A DNA stretch of 10,484 nt, taken from contig SXOY01000230.1 in NCBI GenBank assembly GCA_005776545.1, positions 1 through 10,484 of the forward strand, given 5' to 3'. The position numbers and the translations under genes were made by a program. Shown in pieces: positions 1-7,874 of this stretch (within the stretch, counting starts at the first letter, position 1; each line of letters begins with the position of its first letter). The notes under the pieces were generated by a model that did not search any database, was not told the origin of the DNA, and was given only the letters and a program-made list of their open reading frames with translations. The stretch is from Planctomycetia bacterium. Its GTDB lineage: Bacteria; Planctomycetota; Phycisphaerae; Phycisphaerales; UBA1924.

Positions 1-2174
1 CTGCTGATCCGGTCGAGGCTCCTCGGCCGCGCCGAGTCTCCCCCGGCGGCGCACCTGGTTCAAGTGGTGGCGCAGGAGCAGGCAGCACGACCGGTGTTCG
101 TGGTCCAGCCCGGCCCGGAACCGGCCGAGAAGAAGATGATCGGGGTCGCAGTCCACGCCGCAAGGGTGCAGCGGTCACACCGAACTCCAAACGCTCTACC
201 GGCGCTGGTATTCCAGAACGCCGCCGTGCTTCCGCAGATGAATGGGTTGGCGGCAATGTGTTCAGCGAGCAAGATATCGCAGAACGCGAAGAACGCCTGG
301 CTCGCGCTGGCGGCTTCCTCCGCAAACGCCGTCAAGATGCTAAACGCCCCGGCACACCCGGTGGCCAGACCCACCTTGACACCGGCGAACTGATCGTCGA
401 GATGTCTGCCCCATTCACGATCAAGGACCTTTCAGCAACAACCGGGATCAAGGCCGCCGACATTATTAAGAAGCTCTTCCTGCAAGGGCAGGCCGCGACC
501 ATTAACTCTGGTATCGATCCGCTCAAAGCCCAGGAGATCATGATCGACTTTGAGATCGATCTCCGAGTTGTTGAGAAGAAGTCGGCGGAGGAAGCGATCT
601 CGACAGAGTTCGGTGGGCGCGAAGCGACTGACCTCAAGCCGCGTGGCGCGGTTGTCACCATTCTCGGCCACGTCGATCATGGAAAGACCAGTCTCCTGGA
701 CAAGATCCGCGGCGCGACCGTTGCCGCAGGCGAAGCGGGCGGCATCACCCAGCGCACCAGCGCGTTCAGCGTGCCGCTCACCGTCAACGGTGAAGAAAAG
801 CACATCGTCTTCTTTGATACCCCCGGTCACGAGGCCTTTACTGGCATGCGTGCTCGCGGTGCCAACGTCACCGACGTCATCGTGCTTGTTGTCTCGGCTC
901 CCGAAGGCGTGATGCCTCAGACTATCGAGTCAATCAATCACGCCAAGGCCGCGAAGGTCCCGATCGTGGTCGCGCTCAACAAGATCGATCGTCCAGATGC
1001 TACCGAAGCTGCAATCCAGAAAACACTGGGTCAGCTCGCCGCCGCCGGTATCAATCCTCAGGAATGGGGCGGCGAGACCGAAGTCCTCCGCGTCTCTGCC
1101 ACCACTGGCAAGGGAATCCCGGAACTTCTGGAAACCCTCGATCTTCATGCAACTTTGCTCGAGCTCAAGGCCGACTTTGCAGGTCACGCCCGCGGCACCG
1201 TCATCGAAGCTCGAATCGAAGAAGGTCGCGGAGCTGTTGCCAACATCATCGTCCAGCAAGGTAAGCTCAGTGTCGGTGATTACATCGTCATGGGCCCATC
1301 ATTCGGCCGCATCCGCGACATCACCGACGACCGTGGAGCCAAACTCAAGCTCGTCTTCCCACCCATGCCCGTACAGGTCTCTGGTCTGGATCAGCTGCCC
1401 GATGCTGGCGACAAGTTCTTTGTGGTCGACTCACTGCGTAAAGCCCAGGATGCCGCGGAGCAACGCCGTCGTCGCGATCGCGAATCAACTCTTGCAGCCC
1501 CCAAAGTCACACTCGACACCATCTTCTCCACCATCGCCGACAAGGAGGTCAAGGAAATCAAGATCGTCCTCAAGGCCGCCGAACAGGGGACAGTCGAAGT
1601 GCTCCAGAAGCAGTGCGAGAAGATCGGCACCGACGAAGTCAAGATTCGCGTGCTTCACTCCGCCGTCGGTGGAATCACCGAAAGCGATGTCATTCTTGCC
1701 GAGGCATCAAAAGCCATTATCATCGGCTTTAACGTCATCCCCTCCGGCAAGGCTCGCAGCACTGCTGAGAACAAGGGTGTCGAAATCCGCACCTATCAGG
1801 TCATCTACAACATTGTGGACGATCTCAAAGCCGCCGCCGAAGGCATGCTCCAGCCCGATCTGCGCGAAGAGATCATCGGTCACGCCGAAGTCCGCAAGGT
1901 CTTCCGCGTTACCAAGGTCGGCTCGATCGCGGGTTGCTATATCACCGACGGCATCGTGCAGCGTGACGCGTTCATCCGCGTTACCCGCGACGGAGTCGTC
2001 ATCGAGAACGATCGCGTGCTCGAGCAGCTCAAGCGCGTCAAGGACGATGCCAAGGAAGTCCGTTCCGGCATGGAATGCGGCATGAAGATCGTCGGCTACG
2101 ACGATATCAAGGAAGGCGATGTGCTCGAATGTTACAAGAAAGTCGAAGTCAAGCGAACACTCGGTGGTAATTGA
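1..2174 (+). CDS. infB: Translation initiation factor IF-2, 3' part (5' truncated by window edge)
   Basis: GTPase that brings initiator tRNA to the 30S subunit and promotes 50S joining. The frame is open from base 3, so the true start lies off the left edge; 723 residues are visible. The first ~130 are a disordered Gly/Arg/Pro-rich linker. An IF2_N domain begins near 402 ([10 protein letters not shown]). The G domain shows G1 GHVDHGKT (666-689), G2 GITQ (741-752), G3 DTPGH (816-830, including the catalytic His), G4 NKID (978-989) and G5 SATTGKG (from 1095). IF2 domains II to IV follow, ending EVKRTLGGN with TGA at 2172-2174. Switch I is odd: after GITQ it reads RTSAF where most bacteria have HIGAY. 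The next gene is ylxP, the classical order. A GTG at 258 could be read as a start, but coding continues upstream in frame without a stop. The identification is secure. Confidence 0.97.
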   Translation, partial: ADPVEAPRPRRVSPGGAPGSSGGAGAGSTTGVRGPARPGTGREEDDRGRSPRRKGAAVTPNSKRSTGAGIPERRRASADEWVGGNVFSEQDIAEREERLARAGGFLRKRRQDAKRPGTPGGQTHLDTGELIVEMSAPFTIKDLSATTGIKAADIIKKLFLQGQAATINSGIDPLKAQEIMIDFEIDLRVVEKKSAEEAISTEFGGREATDLKPRGAVVTILGHVDHGKTSLLDKIRGATVAAGEAGGITQRTSAFSVPLTVNGEEKHIVFFDTPGHEAFTGMRARGANVTDVIVLVVSAPEGVMPQTIESINHAKAAKVPIVVALNKIDRPDATEAAIQKTLGQLAAAGINPQEWGGETEVLRVSATTGKGIPELLETLDLHATLLELKADFAGHARGTVIEARIEEGRGAVANIIVQQGKLSVGDYIVMGPSFGRIRDITDDRGAKLKLVFPPMPVQVSGLDQLPDAGDKFFVVDSLRKAQDAAEQRRRRDRESTLAAPKVTLDTIFSTIADKEVKEIKIVLKAAEQGTVEVLQKQCEKIGTDEVKIRVLHSAVGGITESDVILAEASKAIIIGFNVIPSGKARSTAENKGVEIRTYQVIYNIVDDLKAAAEGMLQPDLREEIIGHAEVRKVFRVTKVGSIAGCYITDGIVQRDAFIRVTRDGVVIENDRVLEQLKRVKDDAKEVRSGMECGMKIVGYDDIKEGDVLECYKKVEVKRTLGGN

Positions 2175-2218
2175 TCACATTCGCTCCATCCAACCCGACC
2201 GCCATTTTTGTTTCGCAC

Positions 2219-2629
2219 ATGGTCATAGGCATTTTCCAGTTCGAACTGCTCATCAAGGGCGCTGAGTCCCTCAAAGACAAGCGCCGGGTTGTGAATTCGG
2301 TGAAAGACCGCCTGCATCGCGAGCACATGGTTGCGATTGCAGAGGTTGATCGCCTGGAATCACATCATGTCGCGGTTCTGGGTTTGGCAATTGTTGGCAA
2401 TGATGGCCGCCATATCGGTGAAGTGCTGGACACCATCAGTGCGAAACTTCGTTGCCTTCCAGATGCCGATCTTGGGGATGTCCGAAGAGAAATCGTGCAC
2501 GGCCACGGTGGCAGCGTACTCTCCGATGCCGCCGAAAATGTGGAATTTGCACCAGAGAATATGGAATCAGACTTCATGAAACGTGCTCAAGATGCACTGG
2601 ATGAGTCCTCGCAGAATAATCAATCATGA
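2219..2629 (+). CDS. ylxP: DUF503 family protein (YlxP-like)
   Basis: A protein of 136 residues. DUF503 proteins such as Bacillus YlxP are small, and their gene typically sits between infB and rbfA, as here. Their biochemical role is not firmly known; ribosome or translation linkage is inferred from the context. The family signature is clear: MVIGIFQFELLI at the start, then the SLKDKRRVVNSVKDRL segment, AEVDRLESHHVAVLGLAIVGND in the middle, and a short acidic tail. An in-frame TTG at 2171 would add 16 residues ([15 protein letters not shown]...) that do not resemble the family, so I chose the ATG at 2219, which places the conserved MVIG at the N-terminus. No good Shine-Dalgarno precedes it. 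The stop overlaps the rbfA start (ATGA at 2626-2629), indicating translational coupling. Confidence 0.88.
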   Translation: MVIGIFQFELLIKGAESLKDKRRVVNSVKDRLHREHMVAIAEVDRLESHHVAVLGLAIVGNDGRHIGEVLDTISAKLRCLPDADLGDVRREIVHGHGGSVLSDAAENVEFAPENMESDFMKRAQDALDESSQNNQS

Positions 2630-3015
2630 GCCGCAAGACAGACCAAATCGCCGCCGCATTGAAAGATGCAATCGCTCAGACCATCAGCCGTGGCCTGCAA
2701 GATCCGCGTATCGGCGGACTTATTACCCTGACTTCCGTCACGGTCGCTGATGACTTGACCGAAGCCACAATCATGACTTCGGTGTTACCCGCGGAAAAGC
2801 AGGAACCAGCCATTGAAGGTCTGAACGCCGCTTCGGGCTACCTGCGTAAAGAAATTACACGCTATATCAACATGCGTCGAATCCCGACTCTGCACTTCAA
2901 GTCTGATATGAGCCTGAAAAAACAGCTTGGGATAATGCAGGCCATCAACCAGGCGGCGGAAGATCTTGCGAAACGCACCGAGGCCGATACCAAGATTGAG
3001 GACGAAGCACCATGA
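2626..3015 (+). CDS. rbfA: 30S ribosome-binding factor RbfA
   Basis: RbfA binds the immature 30S subunit near the 5' end of 16S rRNA and helps its late maturation. The product has 129 residues, a normal length, with one KH-like domain. Family features are the N-terminal helix SRKTDQIAAALKDAIAQTI, the DPRIGGLITLTSVTVADDL segment (DPR motif and first strands), the coupled ASGYLRKEITRYINMRRIPTLHF strand-helix-strand, and an acidic C-terminus. Its ATG overlaps the ylxP stop, and its own TGA (3013-3015) overlaps the next ATG (3012). Expression should therefore follow infB and ylxP, with translational coupling on both sides. Nothing is missing. Confidence 0.95.
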   Translation: MSRKTDQIAAALKDAIAQTISRGLQDPRIGGLITLTSVTVADDLTEATIMTSVLPAEKQEPAIEGLNAASGYLRKEITRYINMRRIPTLHFKSDMSLKKQLGIMQAINQAAEDLAKRTEADTKIEDEAP

Positions 3016-3767
3016 CGCACGCCGACCCTGCAAAGAAATTTGCATCAGTCGTCAAGCGGTTGGTTGCGGCCGCGCCAGCACCGGCCCCATATGTCCTTGA
3101 ACCATTTGGTGATACGCCTGCCACTGAACGCGAACTGCTGTTCAGCTTTCTCCTCTGGGACTCAAACACATCCCTCGCTCACGCAGCGTACCGCAAACTC
3201 GTTGATGCTTTTGTCGATCTCAATCACCTTCGCGTTGCGATGCCTGAAGAGGTAGTAGCGATTATCGGCGAACGCTACCCCAAGTCCGATCATCGCGCGG
3301 CGCGACTTCGGGCAGTGCTCCAGGATATCTTCCGCCGCGAGCACACTCTCTCGCTTGCACGACTCGGGACCACCGGAAAACGCGAGGCAAGGCACTATCT
3401 TGAGTCACTCGAGGGGATGCATGGATTTGTTTCCGGTCGGCTTCTGCTTATCAACTTCGCTTCGCACGCAGTCCCACTTGATGATCGCCTGCGAGTGATG
3501 CTGACTGAAGAGCACGCGATTGATCCTATCCTTTCTGTATCCGAAGCACAGCACTGGGTAGAGCATCAGATTCCGGCTGAAAATGCCCACGCTGTTTCGA
3601 ACGCGTTTCTGCATTGGATTGACTCGACCGCACTACCGCGACATGTCCGTGAGACCGAGGGCGAGGCGAAGCCCAAGCCGAAATCTCCCAAGACCCCCAA
3701 ACCTCCCAAGACCCTCGCCCCCAAGCAACCTCGGACTCCCAAGCCCAAGGGTCAACCCAAACCGTAA
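3012..3767 (+). CDS. Degenerate HhH-GPD (endonuclease III-like) protein with Lys/Pro tail
   Basis: A 251-residue protein with no cysteines. Residues ~38-202 look like the HhH-GPD DNA glycosylase fold compared by eye with E. coli Nth. RELLFSFLLWDSNTS (40-54) parallels the Nth helix ending in LLSAQ. LESLEGMHGFVSG (130-142) parallels the helix-hairpin-helix LPGVGRKTA. VPLDDRLRVML (154-164) parallels VDTHIFRV, and the helix after it also matches. The catalytic Asp position is kept (D157), but the Lys position of bifunctional glycosylases is F139 and the hairpin glycines are partly lost. The C-terminal [4Fe-4S] cysteines are absent. Residues ~214-251 form a basic Pro/Lys tail likely to bind nucleic acid. 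It is ATGA-coupled to rbfA, suggesting a role in RNA or ribosome assembly rather than repair, though that is inference. I considered NusB and found no fit. The gene is certain, the fold probable, the function unknown. Confidence 0.7.
   Translation: MTHADPAKKFASVVKRLVAAAPAPAPYVLEPFGDTPATERELLFSFLLWDSNTSLAHAAYRKLVDAFVDLNHLRVAMPEEVVAIIGERYPKSDHRAARLRAVLQDIFRREHTLSLARLGTTGKREARHYLESLEGMHGFVSGRLLLINFASHAVPLDDRLRVMLTEEHAIDPILSVSEAQHWVEHQIPAENAHAVSNAFLHWIDSTALPRHVRETEGEAKPKPKSPKTPKPPKTLAPKQPRTPKPKGQPKP
3672..3764 (+). repeat. Degenerate CCCAAG (Pro-Lys codon) short repeats
   Basis: The 3' end of the HhH-GPD-like gene is a low-complexity tract with six exact CCCAAG hexamers (starting at 3672, 3687, 3705, 3720, 3738 and 3744) plus near copies such as CCCAAA. 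Most encode Pro-Lys or are offset by one residue, giving a tail of repeated S/T/P-P-K units. This looks like an expanded coding repeat rather than a regulatory or mobile repeat. Its copy number may vary between relatives. Confidence 0.75.
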
Positions 3768-3770
3768 GTG

Positions 3771-3799
3771 TTGGCAGAACTTCCCGCCCGGACTATCAT
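3771..3799 (+). promoter_or_regulatory. Sigma-70 type promoter for the DUF1015 gene, leaderless geometry
   Basis: The -35 box TTGGCA (3771-3776) matches TTGACA in 5 of 6 bases. A 17-base spacer leads to the -10 box TATCAT (3794-3799), which matches TATAAT in 5 of 6. If the last -10 base is at -7, +1 falls on 3806, the A of the DUF1015 ATG. No Shine-Dalgarno lies in the bases between. It sits in the 38-base gap after the upstream operon, so the DUF1015 gene can be transcribed on its own. Confidence 0.6.
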
Positions 3800-3805
3800 G
3801 GCGAC

Positions 3806-5152
3806 ATGCCCAATGTCTACCCATTCCGTGCATGTACCTACACCACCGGCGCCGACCAATCCAATTTTGTTGCGCCACCGTACGATGTCCTTGATGCCGC
3901 TGGCAAAGAGCGACTTCTGAAAAAAGATGCTCGCAATGTCGTGGCAATAGATTTGCCCCACACACCTGCAAAAGAGCTTGGTCCCGCGTCTGCCTATGAA
4001 ACCGCGGCCAAACAACTCCGGGATTTGCTCGAAAGCAAAGTAGTGAAGAAGTCCATGCTGCCGAGCATGTTTGCGTATTGCCAGACATTTAAGTCCGCTG
4101 ATGGCTCCAAATCAGTGCGGCGTTCGGGCATGTGCTGCACGGTTGAAACTGTTCCGTTCGGACCGCGGGTTGGCGGCGGAATCCTGCCGCACGAAGAGAC
4201 CTTTTCTGGACCAAAAGAAGACCGCATGGCGCTGATGAAGGCCACGAGCACACAGATGTCTCCCATCTTTGGACTTCATGCCGACGACCTTGGAATGGCG
4301 ACCAAACTCATCCAGATGATCATGTCTCGCAAACGTCCTGACTTCCATGCAACTACCGACGATGGCACACTGCACGAGGTCTGGACAGTCCAGGATTCCG
4401 CCACTCTGAACATGTATCAGCGAGCACTTGCCAACGAAGATATTTTCATCGCCGATGGTCACCATCGCTACAACACCGGCCTGAGTTATCTGCAAGCGCT
4501 CGAAGCAAAAGGTGAAGTTCCTTCAAACCATCCGGCCCGGCGATGCATGATCGTCTTGATCGGAATGAGCGATCCGGGATTGGTCATCTGGCCGACCCAT
4601 CGCGTGCTTGGCGGCATGAAAGACTACACCTTCGACAAGTTCAAGGCCGCTGCTGCGGGCCAACTCACCATTTCCCCCGCCACATCGAAGCTTACGGGTA
4701 TCGAAGCTGAAATGGAATCAAAAGCCAAAGAGTCCGGGCGCAACGTCTTTGGTCTGTACGATTTTACGACCGGATCGTGCCACATCGCAGAATTGGCAGC
4801 GACCGATCCGCTCGCGGCACGCTTTGCTGATAAGCCACAAGCCTGGCGCGACCTGGATGTTGCACTCATTCAATACGTGATCGTTGAAGGCGTTTGCCAG
4901 CCCAAGCTCAATAACAACGAGGCAATCAAGTGGGCGTTCCCGCACACGATCAAGGAAGTAGAAGACATCGGAAAAGGACTTGAAACCGGCGCAGGCGGCG
5001 GCAAGAACTTCGCACAACTGGCCGTCATTGTCCGCCCAACTCCACTGCAAGCGGTCAAAGATGTCAGCCGAGCGAACCAATTGATGCCGCAGAAAAGCAC
5101 GTTTTTCTATCCCAAGCTCGCAACCGGACTGTTCATGAACCCACTCAGTTGA
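3806..5152 (+). CDS. DUF1015 family protein
   Basis: A 448-residue cytosolic protein, full length for DUF1015. Family hallmarks in order are VAPPYDVL (22-29), LPHEETFSGPKEDRMALM (127-144), QMSPIFGL (150-157), HEVW (190-193), FIADGHHRYNTGLSYL (214-229), IWPTHR (261-266) and the C-terminal MPQKSTFFYPKLATGLFMNPL. The biochemical role is not settled. The DGHHR signature recalls the ParB/SerK-type nucleotide-binding fold, so a small-molecule kinase or nucleotide hydrolase is conceivable, but that is only a motif-level inference. There is no signal peptide or membrane segment. The ATG at 3806 starts exactly at the conserved N-terminus (YPFRACTYT). It probably uses its own promoter (3771-3799) and lacks a Shine-Dalgarno. 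The gene ends 11 bases from the convergent thioredoxin gene, with no terminator hairpin between them. The family call is firm, the function unknown. Confidence 0.92.
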   Translation: MPNVYPFRACTYTTGADQSNFVAPPYDVLDAAGKERLLKKDARNVVAIDLPHTPAKELGPASAYETAAKQLRDLLESKVVKKSMLPSMFAYCQTFKSADGSKSVRRSGMCCTVETVPFGPRVGGGILPHEETFSGPKEDRMALMKATSTQMSPIFGLHADDLGMATKLIQMIMSRKRPDFHATTDDGTLHEVWTVQDSATLNMYQRALANEDIFIADGHHRYNTGLSYLQALEAKGEVPSNHPARRCMIVLIGMSDPGLVIWPTHRVLGGMKDYTFDKFKAAAAGQLTISPATSKLTGIEAEMESKAKESGRNVFGLYDFTTGSCHIAELAATDPLAARFADKPQAWRDLDVALIQYVIVEGVCQPKLNNNEAIKWAFPHTIKEVEDIGKGLETGAGGGKNFAQLAVIVRPTPLQAVKDVSRANQLMPQKSTFFYPKLATGLFMNPLS

Positions 5153-5163
5153 TCTTGGTCTGA

Positions 5164-5601
5164 TTACTTCTGAACAAGTGCAGCATTAAGCCACGACTTC
5201 AAACTCTCTGCAGTCTGAGTCCCGCTGACCTTAGAAATCACTTTCCCATCGCGAATGAGAAACAGCGTGGGAACCGACATCACCGAAAGTTCGCCCGCCA
5301 CATCCTGGTTCTCATCGACATCGAGATACACAGGAAGTGTTTTCTCTTCGATGATGGCAACAACATCGGAATCGAGCAATGCCCCTTTCTTAAGTTGCTG
5401 ACATGGACCACACCAGCTCGCAGTGGCCATGACCAGAAGCGGCTTACTGGATATCTTCTCAGCTTCTTTCGCAGATTTCATGGTGTAGTTCGACTTGGTA
5501 AACACAGGCGGAACCGGCGCAACACCGCCGCAGCCGCCGATACTGGCGATGATTATTGCAATTGCCGCGACAACCCCGGGAACATATCTCTGGATTCTCA
5601 T
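5164..5601 (-). CDS. Thioredoxin-fold lipoprotein
   Basis: A 145-residue exported thioredoxin. The N-terminus is a lipoprotein signal peptide: MRIQRYV, a hydrophobic run VVAAIAIIIASIGG, and lipobox I21-G22-G23-C24. C24 is the likely lipidated Cys, anchoring the protein to the outer face of the membrane. The thioredoxin domain spans ~40-143 with WCGPC at 63-67 and the cis-Pro loop SVPT (P111). The CGPC motif is that of reducing thioredoxins, and the segment DVDENQDVAGELSVMSVPTLFL is canonical. It likely reduces or isomerises envelope thiols or scavenges oxidants; the partner is unknown. It is the last gene of the minus-strand operon, 12 bases after the shorter CNNM/CBS gene. The Shine-Dalgarno AGAGG (5611-5615) overlaps that gene's TAG stop. 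Confidence 0.93.
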   Translation of the reverse strand: MRIQRYVPGVVAAIAIIIASIGGCGGVAPVPPVFTKSNYTMKSAKEAEKISSKPLLVMATASWCGPCQQLKKGALLDSDVVAIIEEKTLPVYLDVDENQDVAGELSVMSVPTLFLIRDGKVISKVSGTQTAESLKSWLNAALVQK

Positions 5602-5610
5602 GTTTCATTA

Positions 5611-5615
5611 CCTCT
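5611..5615 (-). promoter_or_regulatory. Shine-Dalgarno of the thioredoxin gene, overlapping the upstream stop codon
   Basis: On the minus strand the sequence reads TAGAGG, then 9 bases, then ATG. The TAG (5614-5616) ends the preceding CNNM/CBS gene, and the AGAGG starts inside it. Ribosomes terminating there would be placed at the next initiation site, supporting coupled translation. Confidence 0.55.
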
Positions 5616-6603
5616 AAAGATCTGGAAGTTCGCCGGTGAGCGGCTCCACCAGGTCCTTTGCAGTTACCATTCCCACCGGTGTTTCATCGACTTCAACTAT
5701 ACCAAGTCGCGAAGGATTTCCAGCCAAGACTCCAATCGCCAGCTGCAAGCTGGTCGCTGGCGTGAGTCTTGCGGGTTCCAGCAGCAGTTCACGCAATGTC
5801 GCATCGGGCCTGGTATACAGGTCAATCTGGCGGACTATTCCCACGACGTGCCCGGCCTTGTCTGTCACCGGCAATCGCGCATGCGGAAGCGTCGCAAAGA
5901 GGTGACGAACCGCCGCGGGGGTGCTGTCGATGCCAATCGCGCGAACGTGTGCCCAGGGAATCATCTCGTCACGAACCGCAAGAGTTGCAAGAGAAATCGC
6001 CCGATCAACGAGCGATGCTTGTGATTCTGAGAGTGCCCCAGATTCCTGTCCTTCTTTAAGCAGAGCCGCAATTCGTTGCTTGGTCTCACCCGGCTCGTGC
6101 GAATTCAATGTTCCGCTGAAACGGGCAACCAAATTGGTAAGACCAATGAACATCGGGACAATGCCGACGTATGTAAGCAGTAAACGCAGCACATGAAGCA
6201 CGCGGGCAAAGCGATACGTCAATCGATCGGCTTCCAGCCGGAACAACTCCTTGGGAACCGCCTCACCAAACAAGAACAACAGCGGCGCGACAATCACCGT
6301 GTTCACCACTGCAAGTTTAACATCGCTCAACTCCCAACCACCGAGAATTGAAGTAGCGCCGAGGGATATGAAATAGCAGAAGATGTTATTACTTACGAGG
6401 CACACTGCGACAAATCGATCGGGGCGGGAAAGTTCCTGACTGAGAATCACCGCGCGCGAATCCGGCGGCACTGCCCCGGCCCGCAATGCCAATCGAACAC
6501 GGTTCAGCGTGTAACACCCAGTTTCGATGCCGCTGCACATGGCCGAACCGGCAAGCCCCACAAGACCAATGACCCAGAATGCCAGGTACTCCCCTAGATT
6601 CAT
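5614..6603 (-). CDS. CNNM (DUF21)/CBS membrane protein, short form without CorC_HlyC domain
   Basis: A 329-residue inner-membrane protein. Residues ~1-160 form the DUF21/CNNM transmembrane domain, with the GIETGCYTLNRVRLAL segment (25-40, position of the conserved S/G-x-E-T-A motif), SNNIFCYFIS (71-80) and GEAVPKELF (113-121, the family GE-x-x-PK motif). A linker and a CBS pair follow (~205-320), starting LAVRDEMIPW (208-217; compare VRDVMTPR) and ending VGMVTAKDLVEPLTGELPDL. The protein stops there and lacks the C-terminal CorC_HlyC domain of its upstream neighbour. Characterised CNNM/CorC members export Mg2+ (for example bacterial CorC and MpfA); the substrate here is inferred. Its ATG overlaps the stop of the longer paralogue by 4 bases (ATGA), with a purine-rich GGGGGG run upstream. 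Equal production and hetero-oligomer formation with the neighbour are plausible. Confidence 0.9.
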   Translation of the reverse strand: MNLGEYLAFWVIGLVGLAGSAMCSGIETGCYTLNRVRLALRAGAVPPDSRAVILSQELSRPDRFVAVCLVSNNIFCYFISLGATSILGGWELSDVKLAVVNTVIVAPLLFLFGEAVPKELFRLEADRLTYRFARVLHVLRLLLTYVGIVPMFIGLTNLVARFSGTLNSHEPGETKQRIAALLKEGQESGALSESQASLVDRAISLATLAVRDEMIPWAHVRAIGIDSTPAAVRHLFATLPHARLPVTDKAGHVVGIVRQIDLYTRPDATLRELLLEPARLTPATSLQLAIGVLAGNPSRLGIVEVDETPVGMVTAKDLVEPLTGELPDL

Positions 6604-7874
6604 GGTTTCCCCCCTTCTTCAAGCGAAACCAGAAGAGTGTCGATGGAGCGATCTTCCAATGTCTCAACTCTCACCCTGATCGATGCGAGTTTCACTTCAT
6701 CACCCACATGCGCCAATCGTCCGAGTTTCAATTGAACTAACCCTCCCAGAGTTGAAACTCGTGATCCGCTGGCTGCAAATTCTTCTCCAAGCAGTGCCTC
6801 CCAGTCACGGATATTGACTCGTCCGCTGACGACCCAACTGCTCTTGCCGATTTTCTTCACACCGCTTCCATGTGCCGCGGGCATTCCCGTGGCACGTACC
6901 AGCGGCATCACCGCATCTTGAATTTCAGTCATTCCGACAACATCGCCGCGTTCATCAACAACCAGCGTCGTGTGAGATTTGGTCTGTCGAAAATGTTCAA
7001 GCAGCGCATCGACACGGGCCCGTTCCGGAAAATATCGCACGGGGTCCACGTAATTAGAAACACTGACCGCTGTGCCGAGCCGCTCTGCTGCGGACAAATA
7101 GGCATGTGTATTCAGAAACCCCAGCACATCTTCCCGATCGTCTCCTCGTGACACCGGAAATCGAATCTGTCCGCTTTCTTTGATCACGGATATGACATCC
7201 GCAAAAGTCGAAGTCGCGGCGAGGAATGTAATATCAACACGCGGCGTCATCACATCTCGGACACGCATCGATCCAAGCCCCACCACTTCTGCCAGCAGCC
7301 GCTGTTCTGACTCATCAATCGCGCCGCCCGAATGACTCGCCGTCAGCAATTCGTCCAGTTCCTCCACCGTCAGCGGCTGATCTTCACTCGCACCAGCAGT
7401 GCGGAATATTCGAGCCATTGGAGCCACCAAATACTCATCAAGCACCGTTCGCAGCGGCCCAATCAGTCGATGCCACCACGAGACTGGGATGGCAAGCAAC
7501 ACAACCATACGAAACGGCTGCATTCCAGCGAGTGCTTTGGGAAGAACTTCGCCAAAGACAATCAGCACAACTGGTACCGATAGCGCTGCGGCAAGGCTCA
7601 TCCACTCGGAGGTTATAGATTTTGCCAGCACACCCCCCACTGCCAGGTATGAGGAAATCGAAGCCGCATTTGCGAGCAACAACGAAATAATCAACGACCG
7701 AGGCTGAGCGACAAGTCGGGATACGGCAGCAGCAACCAAAGGCAGATTTCGCCGCAATCGAACGCGATCGCCGTGCGAAAGCGAAAACAGTGCAGTCTCC
7801 GCCGCGGCACACACTGCGCAGGCAAGCAGCAATATGGGCAAGGCGATAAGAAGTATCAGGCTGGACAATGGCAT
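6600..7874 (-). CDS. CNNM (DUF21)/CBS/CorC_HlyC membrane protein, full form
   Basis: A 424-residue protein with the complete hemolysin-C/CorC-like architecture. The DUF21 transmembrane domain (~1-160) has an N-terminal hydrophobic helix, AAAETALFSLSHGDRVRLRR (23-42), SLLLANAASI (64-73) and FGEVLPKALA (107-116). A CBS pair (~203-325) begins RVRDVMTPRVDI (204-215), includes IRFPVSRG (237-244), and ends VVDERGDVVGMTEIQD. The C-terminal CorC_HlyC domain (~345-418) includes SSWVVSGRVNIRDWEALLG and the STLGGLV segment. Such proteins move or sense Mg2+/Co2+; 'hemolysin' names for this family are historical. The substrate is not shown by sequence. The ATG shares one base with the hscB stop (TAATG at 7876-7872), and the end overlaps the shorter CNNM gene. 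It is the second gene of the four-gene minus operon. Confidence 0.93.
   Translation of the reverse strand: MPLSSLILLIALPILLLACAVCAAAETALFSLSHGDRVRLRRNLPLVAAAVSRLVAQPRSLIISLLLANAASISSYLAVGGVLAKSITSEWMSLAAALSVPVVLIVFGEVLPKALAGMQPFRMVVLLAIPVSWWHRLIGPLRTVLDEYLVAPMARIFRTAGASEDQPLTVEELDELLTASHSGGAIDESEQRLLAEVVGLGSMRVRDVMTPRVDITFLAATSTFADVISVIKESGQIRFPVSRGDDREDVLGFLNTHAYLSAAERLGTAVSVSNYVDPVRYFPERARVDALLEHFRQTKSHTTLVVDERGDVVGMTEIQDAVMPLVRATGMPAAHGSGVKKIGKSSWVVSGRVNIRDWEALLGEEFAASGSRVSTLGGLVQLKLGRLAHVGDEVKLASIRVRVETLEDRSIDTLLVSLEEGGKP

Noticed and set aside
258..260. GTG as the start of infB
   Set aside because: The same frame is open and IF2-like (Gly/Arg/Pro-rich linker) back to base 3. The real start is outside the window.
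997..2085. A 362-codon open frame inside infB on the plus strand
   Set aside because: It is a Ser/Arg-rich shadow of infB in another frame, with no recognisable domain.
2171..2218. TTG start of the DUF503 gene overlapping the infB stop
   Set aside because: The added 16 residues do not match the family. ATG 2219 gives the conserved MVIG start.
3012..3767. NusB for the gene after rbfA
   Set aside because: It lacks the NusB pattern. The helix-hairpin-helix and LDDR regions fit HhH-GPD better.
3633..4088. Antisense open frame across the Pro/Lys tail and the DUF1015 start
   Set aside because: Gly/Leu/Arg low-complexity translation produced by the CCCAAG tract on the other strand, with no support as a gene.
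6609..6614. Run of six C (G on the minus strand) as a phase-variation tract
   Set aside because: It encodes Gly-Gly at the end of the longer CNNM protein and serves as the purine-rich leader of the next gene. Six bases is too short to argue for slippage.
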